In this document: positions 1 through 9,654 of the stretch, piece after piece
How positions within the stretch are numbered: the first letter of the stretch is position 1
How the letters are laid out: each line of letters begins with the position of its first letter
DNA from: Aureispira anguillae
GTDB taxonomy: Bacteria > Bacteroidota > Bacteroidia > Chitinophagales > Saprospiraceae
Length of the DNA stretch: 64,000 bases
Assembly (NCBI RefSeq): GCF_026000115.1
Contig: NZ_AP026867.1
Location: 7,045,001-7,109,000 of the forward strand
Direction of reading: 5' to 3'
Program-made: the position numbers and the translations under genes
The notes under the pieces: model-generated
Told to the model about the DNA's origin: nothing
What the model saw: only the letters and a program-made list of their open reading frames with translations
Database searches by the model: none

Positions 1-35
1 GCTAAGAAACCATTTTTTACCTATAATTTGAAAAA

Positions 36-830
36 TTATTTAAAATATTTGAGCGTAGAATCCAGAAGGTGTTGATGAATTAGAGGGGTACCTGCAATGA
101 TTTCTCGACCATGAATGAAGTTATTTTCTCCCGAAAAATCGCTCACCACTCCACCTGCTTGTTGTACAATAAATGCGCCACCTGCTACATCCCAAGGCGA
201 TAGGCTATACTCAAAATAACCATCAAATCGTCCACAAGCTACATAAGCCAAATCTAGCGCAGCAGAGCCCAAACGGCGCAAGCCTCTAGTGCCTAACATC
301 AGAGGTTTAATCATTTGAAGATAGGCATCCATTTGCTCAAAATCATAATAGGGGAAACCCGTAGCTAGTAAGGATTGGGCAATGCTATCAGTCGTGCTAA
401 CTCGTATTGCTCGTTGATTTAGAAATGCTTGGTCGCTGCCTTTCCAACTATAAAATGTTTCTTGGTTATTCACTTCATGGACAACGCCCAAAACCGTTTC
501 ATTTTGATATTGCAATGCAATACTGATGGCAAAAAAGGGGAGTTGGTGCAAAAAGTTGGTGGTGCCATCTAAAGGGTCGATAATCCATTGCCAGTCTTTC
601 TTTTCATAAGCAACGGTCTCTTCCTCTGCCAAAAAAGCCGCTTCAGGCAAAAAAGCACTTAAGCCATCAATCAATTGTTGTTCTGCCGATTTATCGACAT
701 AACTGACCAAATGATTGAGTTGTTTGTGTTCAATATCTTGACGTTTGACTTTGCCAAGTTCTGCTTTTAAAAACTGTCCAACTTCTACCGTAAGCTGGCA
801 AGTTTTTTGACAAATTAATTCTAAGTTCAT
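36..830 (-). CDS. suhB: Inositol monophosphatase family protein
   Basis: This 264-residue protein belongs to the inositol monophosphatase family, Mg-dependent phosphatases that remove phosphate from inositol-1-phosphate or related sugar or nucleotide phosphates. Visible motifs are the acidic EEE metal-binding segment near residue 70, the signature WIIDPLDGTTNF near residue 82, and the C-terminal SPWDVAGGAFIVQQAGG metal site near residue 213. Length fits the family. The ATG at 828-830 leaves no room for an N-terminal extension. It lies downstream of pyrophosphatase on the same strand, but a hairpin separates them. The exact substrate cannot be read from sequence: it could be SuhB-like or a CysQ-like 3'(2'),5'-bisphosphatase, although the motifs favour the IMPase branch. 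Confidence 0.9.
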   Translation of the reverse strand: MNLELICQKTCQLTVEVGQFLKAELGKVKRQDIEHKQLNHLVSYVDKSAEQQLIDGLSAFLPEAAFLAEEETVAYEKKDWQWIIDPLDGTTNFLHQLPFFAISIALQYQNETVLGVVHEVNNQETFYSWKGSDQAFLNQRAIRVSTTDSIAQSLLATGFPYYDFEQMDAYLQMIKPLMLGTRGLRRLGSAALDLAYVACGRFDGYFEYSLSPWDVAGGAFIVQQAGGVVSDFSGENNFIHGREIIAGTPLIHQHLLDSTLKYFK

Positions 831-867
831 CAGATAAAATTTAGGAATCGAAAGGTCTATAATGAGT

Positions 868-897
868 AAACGCTAAAGTACGGGTACTTTAGCGTTT
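868..897 (-). terminator. Hairpin between pyrophosphatase and IMPase genes
   Basis: A perfect 13-bp stem (aaacgctaaagta / tactttagcgttt) encloses a 4-nt loop. An A-rich tract lies before it and a short T-rich run after it when read on the minus strand. It sits 30 nt downstream of the pyrophosphatase stop codon, so it probably ends that transcript. The longer T tract lies on the plus-strand side, where no gene is present. Confidence 0.6.
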
Positions 898-927
898 ATT
901 TTATTTTTTTTTATGTTGAGTTGCTTT

Positions 928-1635
928 TCAAACGGTAACATTCAAAGCTTCTGCCAATGTTTTTGCCAAGTCCTCATTGAGAGAACCATAGTGTGTTTCG
1001 TAGTCTTGTTGGCTTCTACGAACAACCTCTAGCGCCTCTTCTCTACCATAAGTATGTGTAATTTCAACTTCTTTGGTACTTTCTGGATTGTCTGGATCTT
1101 CTTTGTAAGTCAAGAAATAATGCTTGATGCGTTTGATCAATTTTTGAGGACAATCTTTGATGTCTTTAATGTCGCCATAAGTATGGTCGCCCTTTAACAC
1201 AGCTACAATTTTGTCATCTGCTTCCCCTCCATCAATCATGCGAAAACCACCTACAACTACTGCATCCAATAACAAGTCGCCATGAGGCAATGCTCTATCC
1301 ATCAAAACACAAATATCCAAAGGATCTTCGTCTCCTACAATACCAGTTCTACCTGTCTGTTGCATGCAGAATTCAGCCATAGCTTCAGCGGAATAGGTTT
1401 TAGGAATCAAACCATAAGGAACAGGAATGGTGTTAGAGAATTTATTGGGACGGTCAATCATTAGATAACCGCTTTCTTTACAAATTTCATATTTCATTTG
1501 ATCGCCAGGAACTACCTCAATGTAGCAACGAACCACCTCAGGAGCACCTTCTCCTACATTAATACCATGCCAAGGATGTGCTTTGTAACGCTTGCCGAAT
1601 TTATTCCAAATATCATGCAGTTTGTCGTTAGCCAT
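928..1635 (-). CDS. ppa: Inorganic pyrophosphatase, family I
   Basis: Soluble Mg-dependent pyrophosphatase, hydrolysing pyrophosphate to two phosphates and so pulling biosynthetic reactions forward in the cytoplasm. The family I active-site signature GDEDPLDIC is at about residue 100, followed by the DDKIVAVLKGD block near 142. At 235 residues it is longer than the roughly 175-residue E. coli enzyme; the extra length is mostly an N-terminal segment and an insertion, common in Bacteroidota homologues. It starts at the ATG 1633-1635. A perfect TAnnTTTG element lies about 100 nt upstream, and a hairpin follows the stop codon, so the gene looks monocistronic. Confidence 0.93.
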   Translation of the reverse strand: MANDKLHDIWNKFGKRYKAHPWHGINVGEGAPEVVRCYIEVVPGDQMKYEICKESGYLMIDRPNKFSNTIPVPYGLIPKTYSAEAMAEFCMQQTGRTGIVGDEDPLDICVLMDRALPHGDLLLDAVVVGGFRMIDGGEADDKIVAVLKGDHTYGDIKDIKDCPQKLIKRIKHYFLTYKEDPDNPESTKEVEITHTYGREEALEVVRRSQQDYETHYGSLNEDLAKTLAEALNVTV

Positions 1636-1735
1636 AATTTTTAATAAAAGTTTAAAGTATATATGCTAGAAAATAAATGATTTGGACTATTAACCTAAAA
1701 CGATTTAATAATCGGTACCAATTTGCAAAGTTACA

Positions 1736-1743
1736 ACATTTGT
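1736..1743 (-). promoter_or_regulatory. Candidate -7 promoter element for ppa
   Basis: Read on the minus strand this is TAACTTTG, a perfect match to the Bacteroidota -7 consensus TAnnTTTG, about 100 nt upstream of the pyrophosphatase start. No clear TTTG -33 element was found about 20 nt further upstream. Confidence 0.4.
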
Positions 1744-1866
1744 TTTAGACTAGACCTAAAAGTTTATTCTTTTTTGTTTCTGTTTGATAATTTTTACCTA
1801 AATATTAGAAAACCAGTTATAGTACAATTATGCTGCTACATGGTTTTAACAGAGGAATGTAAATGA

Positions 1867-4800
1867 TCAATTGTTCTTGATTAAATTTAACAAATCTTCA
1901 GCAGATAATTTAGAACTAGCATCTGTCCCTTCTAATAAAGAATCCGCTAAATCTCGCTTGTTTTCATGCAACTTGATAATTTTTTCTTCAATGGTATTTT
2001 CTGTGATTAATCGATAAACAGTCACAGGGCGTTTTTGTCCTATACGATGTGCTCTATCCGAAGCTTGATCTTCTACCGCAGGATTCCACCAAGGGTCCAT
2101 ATGGAGTACATAATCGGCAGCAGTGAGGTTAAGCCCCGTACCACCTGCTTTGAGACTAATCAAAAACAGCTCACCCTCACCATTTTGAAAGGCATCAATG
2201 CGTTCTTGGCGTTTCTTAGTTGGTGTTTGACCATCTAGGTATTGATAACTGATATTTTGACTTTTGATGTATTCTTCAATCAATTGAAGATGCCCTACAA
2301 ATTGACTAAATACAAGCGCTTTATGCCCATTGGCAATCAATTCGGAAACAATTTCACCAAAAAGTCGCAGTTTGGAACTCTTTAACATAGAAGAAGGATC
2401 GACCAACTGAGGGTTGCAACAGGCACGGCGCAAGCGCATAATTTGGGCCAATACCTTTAGGTGTTTGGTTCCTGCTTGTTCTCCTGCTTCTTTTTCTAAG
2501 CTTTCAACAGCGTTCCTACGAAGTGCTTCATAAAATACTTGCTCTTCTTCCGATAAATTGACGCTGAGTACGATTTCCGTCTTTTCAGGCAATTCTTTAA
2601 GTACCTCTTTTTTGTGGCGGCGCAAGATAAATGGACGAATTAAGAGTTGTAATTGCTGTTGCGTTTCAATGTTTTTATCCTTTTCGATAGGAATAGCAAA
2701 ACGGTCTCTAAAGTTTTTTAAAGAACCCAATAAGCCTGGGTTAATAAAACGGAACAAATTCCATAGTTCTCCCAAGTGATTTTCAATAGGGGTACCTGTG
2801 GTAATGATTTTAAAATTCCCATTGAGTTTCATGGCTGCCTGAGAGCGTTTTGCATTGCTATTTTTAATGGCTTGTGCTTCATCCAATACAATGGTCTCAA
2901 AAACTTTGCTAGCAAACAAATCACTTTCTGTCTGGAGCAAACCATAAGTTGTAATTAGGACATGCCCAGCTTGTGCTTCTGCGATACTTTGTTTTCGATC
3001 ACTCTCACTAAATAAAATAGGAGTTAAGCTAGGGGCAAATTTATCAATTTCTTTGGTCCAGTTTCGACAGACCGATGCAGGTGCTACGACCAAACTCGGT
3101 CCTTTAGAACTACGTTCTAAAATAACAGTAAGTGCTTGAATCGTTTTTCCCAATCCCATATCATCTGCCAAACAAGCGCCTACTCCCCAAGCCGCTAATT
3201 TAGAAAGCCATTGAAATCCCTCTTTTTGATAGCTACGCAAGGTCGCATTGAGGTTGTTCGGCACTTCAAAAGCTTTGGGATCAATTGTTTTGAGGGCATT
3301 AATATGATTTTCCCATTCTTCATCAATGCTAATGTCCTGAATGTCTTCCGTCAATCCTTCAAAAGCAAAACTTGCTAATGGGTGAATTCTACCATCATCA
3401 TCCGTAAATTTATAAATGCTATCTAGGCGTTGTTGTAAATCCTCACTCAATGCCAAAAATTGCCCATCATCCAATTCTATAAATTCAGATTGTTGCTCTT
3501 GCATCATATTGAGCAGTTGGCGCATGTCCAAAACCAAATTTTCATTCACTTGAATTTTGCCAGAAATACCAAACCAGTCGTTGTCTTTTTGGATCGATAG
3601 CTTTAAATTATCAAAACTGATTTGCTGTTTGATTTTTAATTGTTCTCCCTTGGGCCATTCAATAACGATTAAGTTAGCGATTTTAAAAGGCTCTAATTCG
3701 TGCAATAATTTGAGGCAGGTATGCGGACTTTCTAACTGCCAAAGATCATTCTCAGGAAAACTATCTCGGAGTATACTGCAAGAATTAATAAGATGGTTTA
3801 GGGATTGTAGCTCTTCTTCTAAATTGCGTTTGGTTTGTGTGCGGATTGCTTCAATTTTTGCAACAACACGAGCAGAGCCTTTGCCTGGTTTGAAATAAGG
3901 AGCAGAAACCTGAAAAGGTTTGACAAAAAACTCTATGTCAAAACCTTCCCCTACAGGTAATAAGTGGACATATAAGCGACTGTCCGATTCAACAAATGGA
4001 ATTTCATCATTCTGAAATTCTAAGTCGGACTGTAGTGGCATAATAGTCGATAAACCAGCTAAAGTTCTTTCTAGTTGAGCTTTACCTTTAAAAGGAACAT
4101 TTAGACTTTTGGCTCCTATTGCTTGAGCCAACTGTACTTGTTTTTCGCTAACCTGAATAAGCTGATAACGAGTTGGTGTTTCTTTTATGATGTAGCAGCC
4201 TTCGTGTTTGATGTCAATAGATGGGCTAATTGAGTAACCATCCTTGGTTTCTTTAACGACTAATTCAACTAGACCTTGACGCAGTTCACAAGCTACCTCT
4301 GGCGATTTGTAAAGAAATAACAAAGGATGGTCTATAAGCGCTTGAAAAGTTTTGGCAGGCGAATAAAAACCATAACCATTGTTGTTGTAAAAGCCAGAAG
4401 CTTTGGAAATGGTATTGATGACTCGCAAATCATGGGGCGTTGCTTCTAGTATTGCCCCCTCTGTCAATTTGTCCAAATTGGCATTGCGTCCTTTGGACCA
4501 ACTTCCATTTTTATTGACTCGTTGAATTTTTGGCTGTATAATATCTTGTTCAAAATCAACCAGCCAAATCAATCGACTTTGTTGGTTGTTCTGAGTATTG
4601 ATATTGTGACTGTGCAATGCTTCAAGAGCTTGTAGCGCAACTTCCCATTCTTCTTGGATACCAATGACATCCAATAGAGAGGGAATATGCCCAATTATTT
4701 CTTGTAGCTCTTCGGTTTTAGTGGCATAAAAATCCTTGCGATTGGTGCTGATTTCTTGCATTAGAACCGCTACATTATAAGCAACCCAATAATAACCATT

Positions 4801-5982
4801 TTTAATGGATTTGTGTTGTAACGTTAGCGCATAACTTTCCCAATTAGGAGCAAAACATTGTGTCCAATATTGTGCATATAAATAAAGCAAGCCATGTAAG
4901 TTATAATACAAGTGTTCCTGTTCGAATAGTTCCTGCGCTCGGTTGGGGTTCTGTTGAAGATGATCGACAATACTTCCCAAATAGAGATAAACATTACTAA
5001 TCGTATGGGCAAAAACTTCCTTGAAGTAAGTTTTTATTTCAGGAATATGTTTGGTATTGTGATCTTTGAGTAACGCTAAGATGAAAATAACACCGTGATA
5101 ATCTGAGAAATAAGCTTTTAATGATTTTTCTTTTTTTCGATAATCTTTGAGTGCTTTTTCATAGCGATTGAGTGCTTTTATGTTGTAACCTTGGGCAAAA
5201 TAAAGCCATCCCTTAAATTTTAAGGCATCAATAGAATCTTTCCCATCCCAAAGTTTTCGGATCGTTTGCCAATCTCCCTTTAATAGCGCATGGATGCTAA
5301 CATGATAATTGATGAGGTCTAAATCCTTACGCTGTAAACTGGTTCCTATTTGTTGGATATTGTTTAGAGGTTCATTGACATCTTTTAAGGCAATAATCAT
5401 TTCGCCCAATTGAGATTTATAAAACTCAAACTGAAATTCAGGAGATAGTTTACTAATGTTTTCGATGCCCAAACGCTCAATAAAGAGCTTTTTGTAAAGT
5501 GCATCTAGATAAAACGAACTGTCTTTTTGTAAGGTTTTGACCGCCAATTGGAAGGTTGAGTAGTCATTGTTGTACAAGGCAAAAGAGGCATCCCTCGTTA
5601 ATTGTTTGGGATAGCGATGTGCTTGGTATGGGGTTTTTAGCCCAGGATAAATGTCTGTTACACCTTTTCGTAATGCAGTAAGTCGTTTATCTGCAATTAC
5701 TTGTTGAATCGTGAAATGATAAACATCAGGATGAATCTGATATTTTTGATCTAAATTCTTTTTGACCAGATGTAACTGCCTTAGGGATTCTAAAGCCTGC
5801 CCTAAACTAATCACATTATAGGTCTGTTTATTGTTTGCTTTTAATTTTGCTTTGGCGCAAATTTGCAAGATCTTGGTCTTATCCTCAGGGTTATCAATTA
5901 AGGTCAGAATTTTGACCAAATCTTTCTGAGGACTATTCAGAGATTGATAGGTTGTTCGAAGGTCTTTGATTTTGCTTATCAT
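1867..5982 (-). CDS. SNF2/SWI2-family DNA-dependent ATPase (helicase-like)
   Basis: A 1371-residue protein whose C-terminal third is a complete SNF2 motor. The Walker A stretch DDMGLGKT is near residue 940, the DEAQ box (VLDEAQAIKN) near 1034, and motifs V and VI (KAGGTGLNLT and SDRAHRIGQ) near 1285-1310. Such proteins translocate on DNA and remodel protein-DNA complexes; in bacteria they act on transcription complexes or repair. The first roughly 880 residues are not recognised: helical, TPR-like in the first half and mixed alpha/beta afterwards, and likely to contact partners. The box is DEAQ rather than DEAH. The start lies 2 nt from the panC stop on the same strand, so the two are probably cotranscribed. 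Confidence 0.88.
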   Translation of the reverse strand: MISKIKDLRTTYQSLNSPQKDLVKILTLIDNPEDKTKILQICAKAKLKANNKQTYNVISLGQALESLRQLHLVKKNLDQKYQIHPDVYHFTIQQVIADKRLTALRKGVTDIYPGLKTPYQAHRYPKQLTRDASFALYNNDYSTFQLAVKTLQKDSSFYLDALYKKLFIERLGIENISKLSPEFQFEFYKSQLGEMIIALKDVNEPLNNIQQIGTSLQRKDLDLINYHVSIHALLKGDWQTIRKLWDGKDSIDALKFKGWLYFAQGYNIKALNRYEKALKDYRKKEKSLKAYFSDYHGVIFILALLKDHNTKHIPEIKTYFKEVFAHTISNVYLYLGSIVDHLQQNPNRAQELFEQEHLYYNLHGLLYLYAQYWTQCFAPNWESYALTLQHKSIKNGYYWVAYNVAVLMQEISTNRKDFYATKTEELQEIIGHIPSLLDVIGIQEEWEVALQALEALHSHNINTQNNQQSRLIWLVDFEQDIIQPKIQRVNKNGSWSKGRNANLDKLTEGAILEATPHDLRVINTISKASGFYNNNGYGFYSPAKTFQALIDHPLLFLYKSPEVACELRQGLVELVVKETKDGYSISPSIDIKHEGCYIIKETPTRYQLIQVSEKQVQLAQAIGAKSLNVPFKGKAQLERTLAGLSTIMPLQSDLEFQNDEIPFVESDSRLYVHLLPVGEGFDIEFFVKPFQVSAPYFKPGKGSARVVAKIEAIRTQTKRNLEEELQSLNHLINSCSILRDSFPENDLWQLESPHTCLKLLHELEPFKIANLIVIEWPKGEQLKIKQQISFDNLKLSIQKDNDWFGISGKIQVNENLVLDMRQLLNMMQEQQSEFIELDDGQFLALSEDLQQRLDSIYKFTDDDGRIHPLASFAFEGLTEDIQDISIDEEWENHINALKTIDPKAFEVPNNLNATLRSYQKEGFQWLSKLAAWGVGACLADDMGLGKTIQALTVILERSSKGPSLVVAPASVCRNWTKEIDKFAPSLTPILFSESDRKQSIAEAQAGHVLITTYGLLQTESDLFASKVFETIVLDEAQAIKNSNAKRSQAAMKLNGNFKIITTGTPIENHLGELWNLFRFINPGLLGSLKNFRDRFAIPIEKDKNIETQQQLQLLIRPFILRRHKKEVLKELPEKTEIVLSVNLSEEEQVFYEALRRNAVESLEKEAGEQAGTKHLKVLAQIMRLRRACCNPQLVDPSSMLKSSKLRLFGEIVSELIANGHKALVFSQFVGHLQLIEEYIKSQNISYQYLDGQTPTKKRQERIDAFQNGEGELFLISLKAGGTGLNLTAADYVLHMDPWWNPAVEDQASDRAHRIGQKRPVTVYRLITENTIEEKIIKLHENKRDLADSLLEGTDASSKLSAEDLLNLIKNN

Positions 5983-5984
5983 GA

Positions 5985-6836
5985 CTAGATCTTTTCTCTA
6001 AGGATTATATTATCCAACAATCGAACACCATCTATTCTAACTGTAGTACAAGCGGTTATTGTTGTTGCTTGGTCAAAGGATTGAATTGTATTTAGACTAT
6101 CCCCATCAATAATTGTAAAATAATCGACATCCATTTCATGTAACGCAATAAAAGCGAGTGCATTTTCTCGAACTTCAGCTAATGGTTTGTCTTTTGCATC
6201 TTCTTTTGCTTGAAACAATAGTTTAGAGATCAGACAGGCTTTTTTTCTGCCAGTTTCACTCAGTCGAACATTTCGGGAACTCATCGCAAGCCCATCTTTT
6301 TCTCGAACAATGGGAACTCGAACAAGCTGAATAAAACTGTTCATCAACTCAAGCATTCGTTTGATAATGGCGAATTGTTGATAATCTTTTTGTCCCATAA
6401 ACAAACTATGAGGTTGGACAATATCCAATAGACGATGGACAACTTGAACAACTCCCTTAAAATGCCCAGGGCGGTGGGCTCCTTCCATGGTTTGGTCTAA
6501 ACCTCCCAAATCAAAATCAGGTGTTTTTAATCCTTTGGGATATACCTCCTCAACCGTTGGCAAAAACAAGACGGAACAGCCTAGTTGTTCTAGTTTTTGG
6601 ATGTCGTTTTGTATTGGGCGAGGGTATTTATCCAAATCTTGCGCATCTCCAAATTGAGTAGGGTTAACAAAAATAGAACAAACCACAATATCATGTTGTT
6701 GGAGCGCTTTTTGTACAAGTGTTAAATGTCCTAAATGAAGGGCACCCATAGTTGGAACAAAACCAATTTTTTTAGCTTGTTTTTGTTGCAAATTTAGATA
6801 CTGTTGTAAATCATGAACAGTCTTAAATATATACAT
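5985..6836 (-). CDS. panC: Pantothenate synthetase
   Basis: PanC condenses pantoate and beta-alanine with ATP to give pantothenate, the precursor of coenzyme A. The protein is 283 residues, the normal size. It shows PTMGALHLGH near residue 29 with the HxGH nucleotide-binding motif, the MGQKDYQQ segment near 145, and DGLAMSSRN near 185, the KMSKS-like loop. It is the first gene of a minus-strand pair with the SNF2 protein and diverges from the glycogen-synthase-like gene across a 247-bp intergenic region. PanC next to this gene is a common Bacteroidota arrangement. panB and panD are not in the window. Confidence 0.95.
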   Translation of the reverse strand: MYIFKTVHDLQQYLNLQQKQAKKIGFVPTMGALHLGHLTLVQKALQQHDIVVCSIFVNPTQFGDAQDLDKYPRPIQNDIQKLEQLGCSVLFLPTVEEVYPKGLKTPDFDLGGLDQTMEGAHRPGHFKGVVQVVHRLLDIVQPHSLFMGQKDYQQFAIIKRMLELMNSFIQLVRVPIVREKDGLAMSSRNVRLSETGRKKACLISKLLFQAKEDAKDKPLAEVRENALAFIALHEMDVDYFTIIDGDSLNTIQSFDQATTITACTTVRIDGVRLLDNIILREKI

Positions 6837-7003
6837 AAGAGGAAAGCAAAAATTATATGAAGCTGTTGAACTAATAAAGTTAGAATAAGTTTTTTATGGC
6901 TTTTTTGCAAAAAACAAAAGGAAAAGATAGCCTTAAAAGGGGAAAAATGAGCTAATTGAGCTATAAGAAATAGGTTTAATGGGGCAAATTGGTATTTTTT
7001 TCG

Positions 7004-7011
7004 TAAATTTG
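7004..7011 (+). promoter_or_regulatory. Candidate -7 promoter element for the glycogen-synthase-like gene
   Basis: TAAATTTG matches the Bacteroidota -7 consensus TAnnTTTG exactly, 72 nt before the ATG at 7084. A good TTTG -33 element at the usual spacing was not seen, so this is a partial match only. Confidence 0.4.
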
Positions 7012-7083
7012 CAAATCGAGAAACAGTTCTTTTAGTGTTTCCCGAAAGATTTTTTTACTAAATTTTTTAGAACTAGTAGTTTT

Positions 7084-7887
7084 ATGGCTGATAAGAAAAG
7101 AATATTGATAGTAACGCAAGAGATGAAACCGTATACAATTCTTTCGCAAATATCTGATATTGTACGTGGGTACGCTCAGTATATTCAAGAAAATGGAGTT
7201 GAAGTTCGTATCTTGATGCCTAAGTTTGGAACTATCAATGAGAGAAGACATCGTCTTCATGAGGTGGTTCGTTTGTCAGGAATGAATATTAATGTAGATG
7301 ACGATGACTATCCATTAATTATCAAAGTTGCCTCTTTGCCAGGTACTAGAATGCAAGTTTATTTCTTAGACAATGAAGAGTTCTTTAAACGTAAGCAAAT
7401 TTTTAATGATGCCAATGATATCTTCTTTGAAGATAACCTAGATCGCACGATTTTCTTCTGCAAAGGTGTTGTTGAAACGGTTAAGAAATTTGGCTGGGCT
7501 CCAGATATTGTTCATGCTCATGGTTGGATGACTAGCTTGTTGCCTGCACTGCTCAAAACTACCTATCAAAACGAGCCTATTTTTCAAAATGCTCAAGTGG
7601 TTTATTCTGCCTACGATGCTGCTGTTGCCAATCAAGCTTTTGATGCAGACTTCTCTGCAAAAGCAGAAGCAAATGGTTTGGGAGCTGTTGCCGATGCCTT
7701 CTTTAGCAATGGTGTGTTAGATCTTAATGCTGGTGGTTCTAAGTTTTCTGAAGGAACCATTCTTGGAACGCCTGATGTATCGTCAGATAATATGACAGCG
7801 CCTGTTTTGGACTATGAAGAAGAACTTACCACTCGATATTTAGAATTTTATGAAGAATTATTAGGTGCTACAGAAGAAAATGTATAA
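7084..7887 (+). CDS. Glycogen/starch-synthase-like protein, N-terminal (GT5) domain only
   Basis: The protein resembles the N-terminal Rossmann domain of ADP-glucose glycogen synthase. It begins with an EMKPY segment followed by LSQISDIVRGYAQYIQ, and contains VRILMPKFG near residue 41 and PDIVHAHGWMTSLLP near 140. At 267 residues it is little more than half of a full synthase (about 470) and lacks the C-terminal domain holding much of the ADP-glucose site. The KxGGL substrate motif at the usual N-terminal place is absent. Such short homologues occur widely in Bacteroidota between panC and DUF4270/glmS, so this is a family trait rather than a truncation here. Enzyme activity is doubtful; a regulatory or cell-envelope role is possible. 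Confidence 0.8.
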   Translation: MADKKRILIVTQEMKPYTILSQISDIVRGYAQYIQENGVEVRILMPKFGTINERRHRLHEVVRLSGMNINVDDDDYPLIIKVASLPGTRMQVYFLDNEEFFKRKQIFNDANDIFFEDNLDRTIFFCKGVVETVKKFGWAPDIVHAHGWMTSLLPALLKTTYQNEPIFQNAQVVYSAYDAAVANQAFDADFSAKAEANGLGAVADAFFSNGVLDLNAGGSKFSEGTILGTPDVSSDNMTAPVLDYEEELTTRYLEFYEELLGATEENV

Positions 7888-8116
7888 TGAGGCTTTGTTG
7901 TTAGTTTGTTGCTTGATTCTTAGGAGGCTATTAAATGGAATGAATAGAGAGGAGTATCGTAAGAAGGTTCTTTGAGAAGAAAAACAAAACTAAACAAGCT
8001 AAATTTTACCTAAAAATATTGGAGATAACCAACTACTCTTTATTTTCGCAGCGTTATTGTAGGTGTAAACTATATACCCCCCAATATTTTCAATCAAAAA
8101 AATTCTTACAAAATAC

Positions 8117-9460
8117 ATGGAATATAATCTAAAATCCCTACTGTACAGTATGTTGGCAGTAGGGTTATTTTCTGCTATGGGATGTAGCAAATCTAGCGAG
8201 TTGGGACTATCATTAGTAGAACAAGAGCAATCTGATATTCTTTTTTCCGACACTTCTACACTTATTTTAACAACTAAAGAAGCTGACCCAATAGGAACTT
8301 CTGGAAGAAGTTTTATGGTTTGTGGTGCTTATACAGATGCAGAATGGGGCGAATCTATTGCTTCTTCCTATATGAATTTCCGATTGAATAGCACGGGGGC
8401 TTCTTTTCCAAATAGTGTCTTGGATTCTTTGGTTTTAAGTTTGGCTTATGAATCTTATGGGCATTATGGAGAGTTGAGAGTGGCAAAACCAACTGTTACG
8501 AACCAAGTTTGGGAAATTGCACGAGTTGTAGAAGATATAGAAGAGGCTACCACCTATAATTCTGATCATGTATTTATGACGGATGGGAATTTGCTAAAGT
8601 CAAATTTCCAATTTAATCCTAATGATACCGCTAAAGTAACAATTGGGGGAACAGAGTTTGCACCTCATTTAAGAATTCGATTGGACGATCAAGCTGGAAT
8701 TGATTTAGCAAAAACGTTTTTAGATCCACAGGGAACAGCAACAGGTATTTATGAGAGCAATACCAAATTCAAGGATTGGTTCAAAGGAATCCATGTGCGC
8801 CCTGCAAGTAACAATCCAACAAATGGTAGCATTGTTCGTTTTAAATCGAAAGATGCACTAACCAAATTAACATTATATTACACCGATACTTCTAATAATG
8901 GAAGTGTTGCTAAGACGTTTGAATTTTTGACAAATGAGGATGCAGAAGTAGTTTCTACTTTCCAACATACACACCCTGTCGATCTTACCGATAATTTGGC
9001 AACCGATACCTTGGTTTATGTACAAGGATTAGACGGTCTGCATACTAAAGTAGAGTTTCCTAACGTTGGAAATCTAGGAAATGTAATTATTAACAAGGCT
9101 GAATTGGTATTGATGGTTGCCGATACAGGAAATAATGAGTTTTCGGAGCCGATTCAACTGGTAGCAAAAATCAAAAATTCGAGCAATGAATTGGTGGTTG
9201 TAGATGATATTGCGACTTCAATAGGAAAGTATGGCTCTTATTTTGTTTTTGGTGGAGTTTTAGAAAACATAGGCAACCATAAGTTTGTTTATAGAATGTT
9301 AATTTCTGAACAAATGCAGGCATTGGTTGATGGAACAACTCCCGAAAAAGCTATTTATTTGACGCTTCCATCTGCATTGGATCCAGAACGTATCAAACTT
9401 ATTAATCATCAAGGTGTCAATAAAGCAAAACTTTATTTGACCTATACAAAAATTCAATAG
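8117..9460 (+). CDS. DUF4270-family lipoprotein
   Basis: A 447-residue exported lipoprotein. The signal peptide ends at a lipobox (SAMGC), giving Cys23 as the lipidation site. The mature N-terminus (ELGLSLVEQEQSDILFSDT) and the beta-rich body match what I know of DUF4270 proteins of Bacteroidota, whose function is unknown. The position between the glycogen-synthase-like gene and glmS is the usual one for this family. The protein is probably attached to the outer membrane. A 229-bp gap precedes it and a 194-bp gap separates it from glmS, so separate promoters are possible. Confidence 0.82.
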   Translation: MEYNLKSLLYSMLAVGLFSAMGCSKSSELGLSLVEQEQSDILFSDTSTLILTTKEADPIGTSGRSFMVCGAYTDAEWGESIASSYMNFRLNSTGASFPNSVLDSLVLSLAYESYGHYGELRVAKPTVTNQVWEIARVVEDIEEATTYNSDHVFMTDGNLLKSNFQFNPNDTAKVTIGGTEFAPHLRIRLDDQAGIDLAKTFLDPQGTATGIYESNTKFKDWFKGIHVRPASNNPTNGSIVRFKSKDALTKLTLYYTDTSNNGSVAKTFEFLTNEDAEVVSTFQHTHPVDLTDNLATDTLVYVQGLDGLHTKVEFPNVGNLGNVIINKAELVLMVADTGNNEFSEPIQLVAKIKNSSNELVVVDDIATSIGKYGSYFVFGGVLENIGNHKFVYRMLISEQMQALVDGTTPEKAIYLTLPSALDPERIKLINHQGVNKAKLYLTYTKIQ

Positions 9461-9654
9461 ATCTATTGGAGGAATTAGTTGTTGGCATACATACTATAGT
9501 GTTTTATAGTTAACGGTTAAATCGCTTTAACCTGCTATTCAATAGTATAATGTTCAATCAGAGACAATCGCCATTTGCTTTGTTTGAATCTGTGTTGTTC
9601 TGAACAGCTAATGAACTGTAAATATTAGTCTCAGTCAATTTAAATATAAAAAAT

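Noticed and set aside
9461-9654. glmS ribozyme/riboswitch in the glmS leader
   Set aside because: Only a 7-bp hairpin without T tail (9515-9532); no conserved ribozyme core recognised, and the class is mainly known from Firmicutes.
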